A stretch of 64,000 nucleotides of DNA. Origin: Paraphoma chrysanthemicola (taxonomy: Eukaryota > Ascomycota > Dothideomycetes > Pleosporales > Phaeosphaeriaceae). Made by a program: the position numbers and the translations under genes. The stretch lies in contig JAGMWG010000013.1 of assembly GCA_020744225.1 (NCBI GenBank), positions 682,001-746,000 on the forward strand. Direction: 5' to 3'. This document shows positions 1 to 10,428 of the stretch, piece after piece (the stretch's first letter is position 1; each line of letters opens with the position of its first letter). Below the pieces are notes generated by a model. The model searched no databases and was not told the DNA's origin. It worked only from the letters and a program-made list of their open reading frames with translations.

Positions 1-533
1 AATTTCGCTTCGCCCTTCTCTTCAAGGTGAGTCCTTATCTGTAAACCAATGCATCGTGTACACAGCGAGCTTGGTGATGTTACCGTTGCATCTGATGGAT
101 TAGAGTAGAGAGGTGGTGGAGTTGGATGATCTGGAAAAGGCTTTTCAGACGAAGACGAAAGCTCAAAGACCCCCATGGGCAGAATGTCGTAATTTGGGGT
201 GCCATCGTATGCATCGTACCAAAAGTCATTCCATCTCTGTATATCAGTTCTACCTATGCTCACACGCTGAGTTTCAAATACACTATGAAGCTGTGGCCCA
301 GAAGTGCTGCGCTGATTGGCAGTCTGGTAGTGGCGCCAAGGTCGTGTTGAATGGGTCGGACCATATGGGAACGGTAGCGCGTTTGCGGGATAGTAATTAA
401 AGTCTGACTGCTGGAAAATGCTCTGCTGGTGGGGGCCGAGGTCAGCCTGGCAGACTGCGCGACGTTCAGGTGCGTTGTTGGCGTCGCCTCTTCGTTCGAT
501 CCATCGCTCTTTGAATCTCGCAATCTTCTTCAT
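1..533 (-). CDS. Hypothetical protein, partial (runs off left edge)
   Basis: On the minus strand a reading frame stays open for 177 codons from an ATG at 533 down to base 1, with two bases left over, so the C-terminus lies outside the window. An in-frame TGA sits four codons upstream of the ATG, so either this is the start or an exon begins just after it. The product starts MKKIARFKERW, is rich in Gln, Asn, Pro and aromatic residues, and carries WNDFWYDAYDG near residues 101-111. I recognise no family. A 45-base segment at 39-83 starts GTAACA, ends TTACAG and is a multiple of three, so it may be an in-frame intron (residues 151-165). Coding status is inferred from the long open frame and residue pattern. 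Confidence 0.5.
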   Translation of the reverse strand, partial: MKKIARFKERWIERRGDANNAPERRAVCQADLGPHQQSIFQQSDFNYYPANALPFPYGPTHSTRPWRHYQTANQRSTSGPQLHSVFETQRVSIGRTDIQRWNDFWYDAYDGTPNYDILPMGVFELSSSSEKPFPDHPTPPPLYSNPSDATVTSPSSLCTRCIGLQIRTHLEEKGEAK

Positions 534-1304
534 GGCCTTGGTGGCTCATTACACAACCTAGGAGGATCGGGAAACTGGAACCTTCTAGTTCTTGTGGGGA
601 CGTTTTATGTTTGGTAAGAGCATCGTGTTGAAGTTATGATCAGGCTGAAGTGAAAGGCTGCATGGCTGCGCCCCTGCTCAGCCTCCCGTCGTCAACGGCA
701 AGCCACTGGAAAATGAAGACGACGATGCGCCTCTGCTCTTGGCCCAAGTCGTCTAATCGCCTCGCCACTCCATCGCATCACCCATGTTCGTGGGCGGCTT
801 ACTAAATCGGCGATCGCTTGGAGCACATTGCTAGGCGGGTTCTCAGGACGGGTCCTCATGTTTACACAGCCTGTCCACGCTGCAAGTATACATTTGTGCG
901 GCTCCCCATTGGATCTGCAATCAGGAGAGCTAGCCACTTGCTTATTAGTAAATTTTGCATCCTTGCAGCCAGCGGGACTACACAAGTTGTTGCAGGTCGC
1001 TGTATTGAAGCTGTAACGCTAAAATGTAAGACTCAACAATTGGTAACATTGTAAAGGCGATAACTCTCCAACAATAAAAACGAGCTGCACGTAGTCCATC
1101 ATGAAGGCAAACGTGCGCTAGGATAGGATCTTGCGAAGACAGTATCACTTTGGTCTTGGGCGAAATTGACGGCACTTTAAGCGTTGCGACAAGATGTCAT
1201 AGCCTTGACTGTCCTTAGAGAGCCTGTGCTAAACCCTGAAAAGAATCTTGAGGTGCAAGTGGGACGTCTTCAACCCCACCAGCCGCAACCCTCGCCAATG
1301 CCTC
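534..1304. other. Intergenic, no gene seen
   Basis: About 770 bases upstream of the left-edge minus-strand gene. Short open frames occur on both strands but none has a convincing composition or splice context. It presumably includes that gene's promoter. Confidence 0.4.
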
Positions 1305-1787
1305 TCAAGCGCTGAGATACCTGTCAATCTTTTCTCTGCTTATAAAATTTGATCTTCCGCATGCTCCATTACCCAGTCGTCCATCAGATCTAACATCTTC
1401 TTTATCATAGTCCGGGCCTGCGGTCTCAGGGACAATCACAATCTCATCGATAAAGATCATGATTGGCTCTGCATCCACAATATCCTCCCACTGTAATATG
1501 GCAGGACTATACAAGAAAGCTGACCGATTTTTCGGTTAATCTAGAATTCTTGAAAAATGTGTCTGAGACGAATATACATACCTGAACCGAATTTTGATTG
1601 TTATGGTCCGTGCTAATCTGCTACTGCAATTGGGTCATATCGCTGTGACTATTGCTGGATCCGTTGGCAAGGACTGCGTCCGAGCTTCTTGCTTGCAAGA
1701 ATATCGAAGGAACATCGAGGGCCGCAACAGATCCCAAGTTCTCGCAATGTGCTTTCGCCTCCAAGATCCAGAGCCTATTAACTAAGT
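1305..1787 (-). pseudogene. Coding-like remnant on the minus strand
   Basis: On the minus strand there is a good-looking intron at 1507-1581: donor GTATGT, acceptor TTGTATAG, 75 bases. Joined across it, one frame reads into a protein-like stretch with LQWEDIVDAEPIMIFIDE. The neighbouring frame further down reads MLDLMDDWVMEHAEDQIL before a stop. Upstream exon frames are interrupted by stops, and no single open reading covers the whole stretch. I read it as a decayed gene, or as a gene whose exon structure I could not solve. The family is not recognised. It abuts the start of the pseudokinase gene on the other strand. Confidence 0.25.
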
Positions 1788-2804
1788 ATGGCGAGAACTG
1801 TCAACCGAATTCGGCTCAACCCCTCTCGCACGGACGAACGGGCCTCGCCCGTTCCTGGGATGGTGCCTGGCTACAGCGCCGATCTAGGTCTGATTGGCGC
1901 GTCACAGCTCGACGAGGACTCGGTCATTCTCTTGCCTCAGGAGTACATACATGATCTTGATGACTCGTTAGACGCCAGCTGGCGGGGGGAGCAAGGCGCA
2001 GGACGATGTTGGCAAACAACGGTGATATATGAGGAGCAGATCAGCGAGACTCATCCGCATCTTGTACCGTAAGTCATGACATGAACAGGAAATTCTTGCG
2101 CTGCTGCTAATCAAGACAATAGGTTTCTACGCCGCGACCCTTGGACTGCATTTCCCGTGCTTGCGAAACCATCAAGGCCGCCAGTGATTGATTTTGTTCA
2201 TCAGAACAGAGCTGACATGTACAGCGCCCCCTTAGATGCAGCATCCAGCCGTATTCTAGTGTTACGCCGGCCGCTGATGTATCAGTGGGCACTTCATGTG
2301 ATCTCGGCGCTTTCCTTCATTCACGCAAACGATATCATCTTCGGCGAACTCAACCTCTCGCACTGCTGGCTTTCTTCCGACTTGCACCTATCTCTCGTTG
2401 GATTCGTGAACGCCGGATTCCGGAGGCGTACTAATGGTGCCTGGTACCATTGCACACGCACCTCTTCCGAGTGGTTCCATCCGCTTGAGCATCAATCTAA
2501 ACACACCACACAGACCGACTTGTTCTTGTACGGATGTGTAGTGTATGAGCTCATGACCGGATTCTGGCCGGGAGATCGCACAGGCAAATCGGGACCGGAA
2601 GTTGCAATGATGATTTCTCGCAAGGAGTGGCCGCCGCTTGAGACGGAGTATATGGGGGGGATTGTACGCAAGTGCTGGGCGGGTGAATTTGAGGATGCGA
2701 AGCAGCTGAAAGCGGAAGTGGTTGCATCCTTAGAAGGATCAGGATGGAGCATCGAAGACGATAATTTGCAGGGATTGGATATTGCGAACCTGCCCTCCAA
2801 TTGA
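1788..2804 (+). CDS. Kinase-fold protein lacking catalytic residues (pseudokinase)
   Basis: Two exons, 1788-2068 and 2123-2804, joined over a 54-base GT-AG intron with a GCTAAT branch site, give 320 residues. The C-terminal half follows a protein kinase C-lobe: an alpha-E-like helix (MYQWALHVISALSFIH), then IIFGELNLSHCWL where HRDxKxxN should stand, LVGFVNAGF where DFG should stand, and TDLFLYGCVVYELMTG matching the alpha-F helix with its conserved Asp and Gly. The catalytic Asp, the Lys/Asn of the catalytic loop and the DFG Asp are all replaced. No glycine-rich loop or VAIK lysine is visible in the short N-terminal part. A scaffold or regulatory role is inference. Related degenerate kinase folds are known in fungi, but the partner is unknown. 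The start is the first ATG in frame. Confidence 0.7.
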
Positions 2805-3895
2805 CGGTGCAGAGATGGACTTTGTAAAGATTATCTGCGATTAATATCTGGGTAATGAACAAATAGAGCACTTCATTTTGGCAGGTTGTATAAGATCCAC
2901 AATATTTCAAATACAGCGGGTGAGCCATGCATGCAAAACGACTGGACGAGTCGCAGCTGACACCATGCTGTGCTCGTTTCAGCCCACCTTCCCCCTAATT
3001 CTTGCATGATAGGCAGAGGCGGAGCCCGGCTTAGCCCACGCGTCACGGTATCGCAGTGTGGGGTAAGAAATTGAAGGCGTCGCGCCGAATGTCTCCACCA
3101 CAACCCAGCAATTCTAATAATGCGAAGTAGGAGGGGTGCGCTTTCTCTACTCTTGCACGAGACATATGTGCACACAATAAGAAAACACGGTGAAATCGTG
3201 GAAAAGTGGACTGTGACCACCCCTGTACCGTGGAGCGAGAAATAGCTGTCTTGAACACAGAGTCAACCTCACAATTACCGTAAGTAAGAGAAGTGACTTT
3301 TGCAGCGCAGTATCGTTACATACAAATAGACTGACCGCAGCTGTCGCTACGATTGAGGACTTCTAGATCATGCTCAACCTATCTTACAGAACAGATCAAA
3401 TGCATGAACGTAAACCAGTGCCCATGAAGCAAGCCCCAGAAATGGTTGATGAAAATGATAAGAACTGGCCGCTGCCTGTTTCTAATCAAATGGGACAAGA
3501 ATTAGGCGCTGCTCCATGATCCGAGTTAAGCGTCGATTTCAAGAAATACCGCTTTTACGCAATGCCTGCTGTTGACAATTACATAGCTGTATGTAGAAAA
3601 ACAATGATTGGAAAGTCGTCAACCCATCCCACGTGCAAGAAGGTTCGAGAGATGTCCTAAGTATCGAGCCTGTATCATGCATGCAGCTGGCTTTGCAATA
3701 TTTTCTTTACCAAAGGTACTGCTTCGATCATTGACTGACCCTTCTATTGACTGGACGAAACCCAACATTCCCCGAGCTCCATTCTTTCGAAGAAATTGTG
3801 TCTGTTTGTCTGACCCCCGCAGCGATTGGTACTAAAATCCAAGATCGAAATCATCGGTCATCTTGCCATGATTGCCAATAGTATCCGTGCAATGC
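2805..3895. other. Intergenic, no gene seen
   Basis: About 1.1 kb between the pseudokinase gene and the small membrane-protein gene, holding the 3' ends of both. Open frames up to 115 codons occur, but they lack coding-like composition. Confidence 0.4.
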
Positions 3896-4111
3896 CTACG
3901 CTGGCTGAGATGAAACTTGGGCTAGAGGAATCAATATACGTCGTATCGTTTCGGAGAATTGCTGAGATATCTTACTGCGAGGGAGCAGGATGAGTCTAAG
4001 ACCAAGACAAAGCAAAGGTACTATGACCATCATGACGATGCCGATGATTGTGAGAATGCTCTCCGTAGATAGACTCATATGCTTGGCCTGAGGCGTTTGT
4101 GATGCGGCCAT
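3896..4111 (-). CDS. Small single-pass membrane protein, hypothetical
   Basis: An unspliced frame of 71 codons begins MAASQTPQAKHMSL. It has one strongly hydrophobic segment (about residues 19-43, SILTIIGIVMMVIVPLLCLG and onward), followed by a basic LLPRSK stop-transfer-like motif and a short amphipathic tail. The frame also continues upstream to an ATG at 4213, which would add 34 unremarkable residues, so the start is uncertain. The family is not recognised. The gene is divergent from the Zn2Cys6 regulator at 4667 and would share its promoter. It could be a chance open frame, but the clean transmembrane pattern argues for a real small protein. Confidence 0.35.
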   Translation of the reverse strand: MAASQTPQAKHMSLSTESILTIIGIVMMVIVPLLCLGLRLILLPRSKISQQFSETIRRILIPLAQVSSQPA

Positions 4112-4361
4112 GGCTATTGCAATGAAGTGTTCAGGAACGTGTGGGCGGCTGGTCGCTGAAATTGAGCAGCAACGGTATTGATGATGAAAATGTGAGAGGA
4201 TAATTGTGTACACAAGTGGAAACGAAACAAAAAGATGCTGCCAATGCGAACATAACGAAGATGGAGGCTGACTTCTTATACCTTTTGCAATATCACCTTG
4301 TAGGTGGCTGTGTGCTAAAATTCCAAGTCAAGCTCTTGCACGAGAGATCTCATTTTGGGCG

Positions 4362-4561
4362 ACCGGCAACAGCTCTATGGTGAGTTGGCAAATGGCAACG
4401 GTACTCAGATGAACGAAGCTGTTCTCGACCGGCAACGATTTCACAGAGAGTGATTGGTCGATCCAACGTCCGTGCAACCGGCAAGGCGAGGACGGTCCAA
4501 GCTTCTGTTTTCCTCCTTTGGTGAGCCAATGGGGATCCACCCCGCCCCCAGAACCGGCAAC
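4362..4561. promoter_or_regulatory. Four ACCGGCAA boxes in the regulator's promoter
   Basis: The word ACCGGCAA occurs in the same orientation at 4362, 4428, 4477 and 4553, followed by C, C, G and C. Two further GGCAA words lie at about 4387 and 4395. The boxes end 106 bases upstream of the ATG at 4667. CGG-containing words are typical Zn2Cys6 half sites, so binding by this or another zinc-cluster regulator is plausible but inferred. The rest of 4112-4666 holds no gene. Confidence 0.5.
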
Positions 4562-4666
4562 GTCAGGGGTGCATGGACTCCAGAACTTCGACGTGATAAA
4601 GAGATTCCTTTTTGAACTTCAATTTAATCCACTCGTGCTGTACATTTACTCACTCCAAACGTTAAG

Positions 4667-6514
4667 ATGGAAGAATTCGAAGAACAATGGTTTCGTGCAG
4701 AAGCGGAAGACTCACGGTTGGTAACCAATGATGTATGACCTCCTTCGCTCTCGGCTGTCGCTAGTTCGTTTGCCTTGTTCGCAATTTTGCGAACCACAAG
4801 GCAACTTACATCTACCATGCTCGCTACACGGCTGACTCAATGCCCCATAGGAGTTCGAGCCTTATAACGATGCTCGGCTCGGCACTTTTTACGATCCACA
4901 TCTACATACAACTGCGATCGGCAGCAGCGAACCGCACGATTCAACACATGTTGCCAGGAGCGACACTGCGATCGATCATATCTCCGAAACGTTCGAATTC
5001 TTCGACTTGAACGCTGCTTCAGACCTCACCCATCGACACCCTTCACCATCAGTGCAGCAAGTGCATAGTGCGTCAGCTTCGGTGACCTTATACTCACCCT
5101 CGGCGCAACATGCCATGCATGTAGAATTTGGAGGGTCTGAAGACGCAGAGTTCACTTCGGTAGTGCAAGCATTCATGCAGATACCATTGAACGAAGAGAT
5201 GGTTAGTGCATCTTCCCCTAAGCAATTGCGGTATTGTGGTGGATTGACAATCTTAGTTGAATGTTGAGGACAACCTACACCCAACTGGGACATTCACACC
5301 CAATTCTTCAGGTGAGAATGCCAACCAGCAGCGCTCAAAGGGTATCAAAAGACAGTTTCAATCCGTGTCTCTCGGGACGTGGCATGCCGAGTCAGACAGT
5401 CCCGCCATCTCGCTGAAAAGACGGAAGAAACTCACACCCGAGCAACTGGAAGGCGTTAGGGCAGTGCGTGCCAGTGGAGCATGTCTTCGATGCTATATCC
5501 AGAAGCAGAAGGTAGGATCCATCTTTGTCGCTGTCTTACTTTACTAATGTCGCTTCTTAGTGCTCTGAAGGAAGACCTTGTAAGACGTGCCAGCCACTTT
5601 TGGAGAAAGCCCGAAACACCAATACACTTCAGTGGACTGCTTGTGTAAGTTCCAGTCTATCTGATCTGAACATATTCACCCTCGGTAAGTCACTCTCTTC
5701 TCATCGGAAGCTATCACTCATTTGACTAGGGGTTTCCGTGCTCGGAGATACCATTCACCATCCGAGCGGAGAGCATCCTCGGCAAAAGCTTGACTCAAGC
5801 ATGGCCTTCTGTCTCTACACGTTACTGTTCGAACGTGGGTGGTTTTGTGATGATGTTCCAATCGATGACCTCTATACCCAAATCATGCGGCATCGGTATG
5901 GCGATTGGGCTTCTGAAGTCCATCCATTCATTCTGACGGATCGAAATCCCCTCTATCGACTCATTCAACTCAACGTCATTCTGTTGGGGAGTCCCATCAT
6001 TGCAACGGAACTGATCGGACGTGTCCGATATCTGCAGCAGTTACGTGCTATCTGTGCAATTGTCGCGTTCGAATGCCTGGACAGGGCTCTAGACCGCACT
6101 AATCTGGCAACATCAAACCAGACCCGTCAATCAGCCTTAGTCATGCAGGCGGCATTGCTTCTGGACCAAGTGGTACAGACCAGGGGAGATCTGCCGGCAG
6201 CCGCTATCTCTTGTGCTCGAGGCGAAAGATTTGACGAGATGCGCTGTCATCTGATTCAGTTCCTCTCATGCTACATAAAGCGACTCTCTCCTGACAGCCT
6301 CAAGATTTCAAATTGTTTACGGGGACTCGAGCATCGGGGTCATCTCGATGAGACATTCTGGATCACTCTGGGGAAATTGATGCCCGAAATACCTCTTCAT
6401 GGATCTCCCATCCGTCGGAAGTATGCGGACATGGACTGGGTTTGTGATGAGGCCAGATCAGGGGTTGCATTGCATGAGTACTTTTCTTCGCGTTGTTCTA
6501 TATCTTGTAATTAG
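4667..6514 (+). CDS. Zn2Cys6 transcription factor
   Basis: Five exons (4667-4720, 4851-5201, 5257-5511, 5561-5684, 5730-6514) join in phase into 522 residues; all introns are GT-AG. The zinc cluster is internal rather than N-terminal, with cysteines at residues 211, 214, 221, 227, 230 and 248 (CLRCYIQKQKC, then PCKTC, then TAC after a 17-residue gap). An intron falls between the second and third cysteines. A basic stretch, SLKRRKKL, precedes it. The N-terminal 135 residues are acidic and may activate transcription. The C-terminal 260 residues are helical and show no recognisable fungal middle-homology domain. It converges on the AIM6-like gene 137 bases downstream. Target genes are unknown. 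The first exon codes for only 18 residues and was chosen because its donor gives the correct phase. Confidence 0.8.
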
Positions 6515-6651
6515 TTAGTTGCTGAAGAGATTGACATGGTTGCTAGGCTTATTTGGGTTCGGTAATTTCGTCATCCTGTTTTGTTGCGCTCTTTCATGAA
6601 ACGACCTCCTTACTACAGGACTTTTCTTGCTGCTCAGAATGCTACTTTTGC

Positions 6652-7757
6652 CTACCCGGTGCTCTCCCAAAACCCACTCGCTCCTTCCAAGTCGTCCACG
6701 TTGAGCAGATCCACTCCCTCATCCCACAGAATCCTCCAGATCGCATTCCTGGTCCCAATCGGATACGCAGGCTGATTCCAGTATCTCGCCATAATGCCCT
6801 TCTCATGCGCTAGACCAATCTGCTTTTTCAATAGCTCCAACTGCCCCTCATTCAATTCCCTCTTCCGCACATCTCCAAACGATGCCGCAAAATTCGTACT
6901 CGCAATTGGCGCCTCGTTCGCACTCAAGTCCGCATATTGCGATGCATTCAGTTGAGCCAACGGCGCATCATAAAACATGTCGCGTGGTAGGTAATCTAGT
7001 ACATCTTGCAGGACGGTGTTCCCTGTTCCGATGATGGTGACGGGACGTCTGTACAATTCCTTGCCATCAAAAGTCGTCAGCCAATTGCCGCTGCGCAATG
7101 GCTCGAGGGCTTCGAGAACGGCGGGCCATGTTTCGTCTGATGCGGTCTTGAGGTCGATGAAGAAGTACAGAGTCTGACCACTGGAGGTATCGTATATGCC
7201 GTTCTGCTCGCCTTCTTGGGCGAATTGGGACTTGGGGTTGAGCCGATGGAGAGTGTCGAGAATCGGGTGAATGTAGAGAGATTCTAGCGTGCGTGTTTCC
7301 GTGAGTGCTGATGGCTCGTGGCCGACCTGTTGATACGTTAGTGATGTGATATGGGCGTTTATGGGTAGTTGCAAGCTTCCTAAATCGTCGACCAAGATTG
7401 GCATGTCCGGGTCACGTGATTGCATTTCCAGGGGCAGATATGGACAGGGATGTGTTTGTGGCAGAGAACACCTTTCGATTGATTCTTCATTCTACGTACA
7501 TATAACGTTCCGTTGATAAGCCAGACGTCCGCCTCTGTCGAGATTGCGCCATACGATAACCCAGTGTAGAACGGCCTGTCACGCCAGTAATCATTATGGC
7601 TGTGAAATGGCTTCGGCACAATCTCGCGTGTGAAGTCTGTGGGATAGTGGTATCTATCCGAGTTGTCCGTGTTCTTCAAGATGTTCTGCAAAGCGTCCGA
7701 TTGCGTCGCAAAAGTGCCAGTAAAGAGCGCAGACAAGGGAAGAGCGAATGAACGCAT
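6652..7757 (-). CDS. AIM6: AIM6-like PLC-type phosphodiesterase homologue, secreted
   Basis: Exons 7757-7500 and 7326-6652, joined over a 173-base intron (GTACGT...CAACAG with a CACTAAC branch site), give 310 residues. A signal-peptide-like start (MRSFALPLSALFTGTFA) is followed by the family signature HSHNDYWRDRPFYTGL and a segment reading ADVWLINGTLY, which the intron separates from VGHEPSAL. This is the AIM6 family, which folds like PI-PLC X-type phosphodiesterases. Yeast AIM6 is known by name from a mitochondrial-inheritance screen, and the substrate is not established. The His and Glu/Asp of the N-terminal motif are the expected metal/catalytic residues. The start lies 634 bases from the divergent P450 start, so the two may share control. 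The protein is shorter than yeast AIM6 but appears complete. Confidence 0.8.
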
Positions 7758-8391
7758 ACTGCAAAGATGAATGGGGTTGAGGACAGAACGAACAATGCTA
7801 CGCGGCGCGAGATTTATGGTGTAGCGGCTTCACGACAGAAGGAATGATGAATGGAAACGGAAATATTTGCGGTTATAAATGCGCGTCAAATGTCAAGATC
7901 GTCACGGTGGAGTCGGTGAGGAATACAGGTACCCGCGGCGTTCCGACCAATCCGCGCGAAGTGTTCGGCCCGTGCGTGAATTGACGCGATCTCCATAAAG
8001 CTTGACGTTCATCCTAGTTGCGCGATACGAAGTACTTCACAACCATCAAAATCTTCGAAGACTTCGATCCTACGTCCATTACTCTGGTCTCCTCCTTTAG
8101 ACCCCCAGGGTAGAGATGCATGGGACTAAGCCGTGGCTTTCCAGCCACATGCGAAACTCGGCTTGCCAGCCGTGCTTGCTGATGGCGGTTTTACGCACGT
8201 GTGGGGCGTTTCTAGATCTTGACATCAGCAAAACAGCATCGTGCCCGCGCTTACATGTCTCGTCTGACATCGCAGGATCATAATAGAACCATCGAGTTTA
8301 CCGGCGGAATAAACTGCTCTTCTAATTCTTGGAGTGTGGCTCAGTGTGCAAACCTTCGGGCCCTTCAGCCTTGTGCTGCTCAGCTTCCACA
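7758..8391. promoter_or_regulatory. Divergent promoter with two related palindromes
   Basis: This 634-base region separates the divergent AIM6-like and P450 genes. It contains GTGGCTTTCCAGCCAC (8133-8148) and CGGCTTGCCAGCCG (8159-8172): two inverted repeats sharing the core GGCT-TNCC-AGCC, with starts 26 bases apart. They could bind a dimeric regulator; this is inference. No coding gene is seen. Confidence 0.4.
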
Positions 8392-9989
8392 ATGGCCTTT
8401 TCCACGATCACAACGGGAGCTATTGCGCTTGGATTAGCTGCGATGGCCTTCCTGTTCTACACAATGCGCGTCAAAGTGGACCCTAGAGAGCCGCCAGTCG
8501 TTCACCCTACGGTACCCTTCTTTGGACATCTGATTGGAATGCTTACTGAAGGACCGTTGTATCTCAAACGCGTCAGGTACGTGACTAAGGTATCACCTCA
8601 AGCAGTCATTTGATCATGGCCACTAGCGAGAGATACAAGTACCCAATCTTTACGCTCCCGATGTTGAATGGCAAAACCTATGTTGTGACCGCCCCGACCC
8701 TTGCGGTGGCTGTCCAACGCGCCTCATCGACGCTAGACTTCGATCAACTGGTTGTAGAGATGACTCCACGCCTCGTCGGCTCCAGTCCCGAAGTGAAGCA
8801 TATCATAGAAGACCCCACAGCAAAGCAAGAAGGTCGCACCCGCCTCGTAACACGATTCCACGCGGCTATCAATCCACAGCTAGCAGCTCACCGTATCCTT
8901 GATGTCACGCAGATGCAGATGGACCACTTCGCCTCGTACTTCAACAACATTAGTGAAGGCCAAGAACTCGACCTCTACAAGTCCGTCACCCGAGAAGTCA
9001 CGAATGCATCCATGTACACTTTCTACGGCCCGCACAATCCCTTCGCCGTGGATCCCGACCTCGTCGAAAAGTACTGGGACTGGGATGATGGCAACGTCGG
9101 GTACGCTGTTGGCCTGTTTCCCAAGTACACAGCGCGCAAAGCATATCTCGGCATTGAAGCCTGTGTCAATGGGTTCCACGAATACACAAAGAAAGGGCTG
9201 CACGATGAAGCCGTGGCGTTCATCAAATCGCGCAGAGACATGCATTTCGAAGACGGAATATCTCCGTACGAGCATGCAAGGCTAGAAATGGGCATGGCTT
9301 TTGCATTCAACAGCAATGCCTCAATCACAACCTTCTGGGTGTTGAACAATATTTCTAGTCGGCCGGATCTCCTCTCTGAGATACGAAATGAGATCCAGGG
9401 CAACGCGTTCCACGCACCGGACACCATTTCAGCGGCTGATCTAAGAGATAAATGCCCGTTGCTCAACTCCGTTTGGCGCGAGACTATGCGTCTCATTGCG
9501 CCAATGACTTCAGCGCGTATCGTCCTTGAAGATACTATTCTTGCAGATACATACCTCCTACGCAAGGGAAGCGTGGTGCAAATTGCTGGCGGGGTACTTC
9601 ATTCGGACACAGAGATCTGGGGACCGGACGCATCGTCGTTCAATGCGCGGCGATTCTACCACCACGCCAACGGCACAAAGACGAATGCTAGCGGGAATAT
9701 CGTGGATGAGAAAGCGAGCGTTGTGCATCCGGCTGCCTGGAGGGCTTTTGGTGGAGGCGTGAGCTTGTGTCCTGGACGGCATTTTGCGCAGTTGGAGGTG
9801 GTCAGTCTTGTGGCCGTATATGTCATGGGATTTGAATTGCAGCCTGTGGGTGGGAAAGTGGGAGAGTGGGACCCGATAAGAGATGACAAGAGGTTTCCGT
9901 TAGCGGTGACGAAGCCGGTGGGAGATGTGAGAGTGCAGGCGAGCAGGAGGAGGGGGTTTGAAGACGTCAAGTGGGTTCTGAAAGCTTGA
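8392..9989 (+). CDS. Cytochrome P450 monooxygenase
   Basis: Exons 8392-8576 and 8627-9989, joined over a 50-base intron, give 515 residues. An N-terminal membrane anchor (residues about 6-25) precedes a proline-rich hinge (PREPPVVHPTVPFFGHL). The I-helix region reads AFNSNASITTFWVL and lacks the usual AGxDT. The K-helix ExxR is E347-R350 (WRETMRL), and the heme-binding loop FGGGVSLCPGRHFA puts the ligand at Cys443. The atypical I-helix and the loop wording resemble the CYP7/CYP8-like group of fungal P450s rather than classic hydroxylases. The substrate cannot be told. The reductase partner is not in the window. The ATG at 8392 has a good context and places the anchor at the N-terminus. It is divergent from the AIM6-like gene. 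Confidence 0.88.
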
Positions 9990-10428
9990 GATTGGATCGC
10001 TGGTGACAGCGTCTCCAACAGCACTTGAAGCAGATAAATTGTGAGATGATTCGTAGCATAGCCAAATTATATCAGATCGTTATCCCAAGTATCTTCGACT
10101 GCACGGCTATACTGTCCTCACTATCGGACCACTAGCTGCCCCAGTGCTAGACTGCGAGAAATAGTAAGACAGGGGTGTCGCGTTTCGCTGACGCATGATC
10201 CCTGTCATGGCCCCTGCGGCGTCACCACCAACAGCGCGGAGCTCTGGCTGTTGCGGACTTCAAGACACACCTCCGCACGCGACTGACACAAGATACGCCC
10301 AATTTCATTAGTCTTGCTCTCCTCCACCGCACACATAGCCGCCGCCGACCCACGATGACATAAGCGCTGCGCCCCTGTCCGCCCATGCCTCGGCCACCAG
10401 AGCACCCCCGACACCCGCCGCAGCCATC
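9990..10428. other. Intergenic between P450 and VPS54
   Basis: About 440 bases, tandem orientation, with the P450 3' end and the VPS54 promoter. No repeats or genes seen. Confidence 0.4.

Noticed and set aside
3608..3835. Plus-strand open frame of 75 codons
   Set aside because: No motif, no conserved composition, and it lies in 3' sequence between genes.
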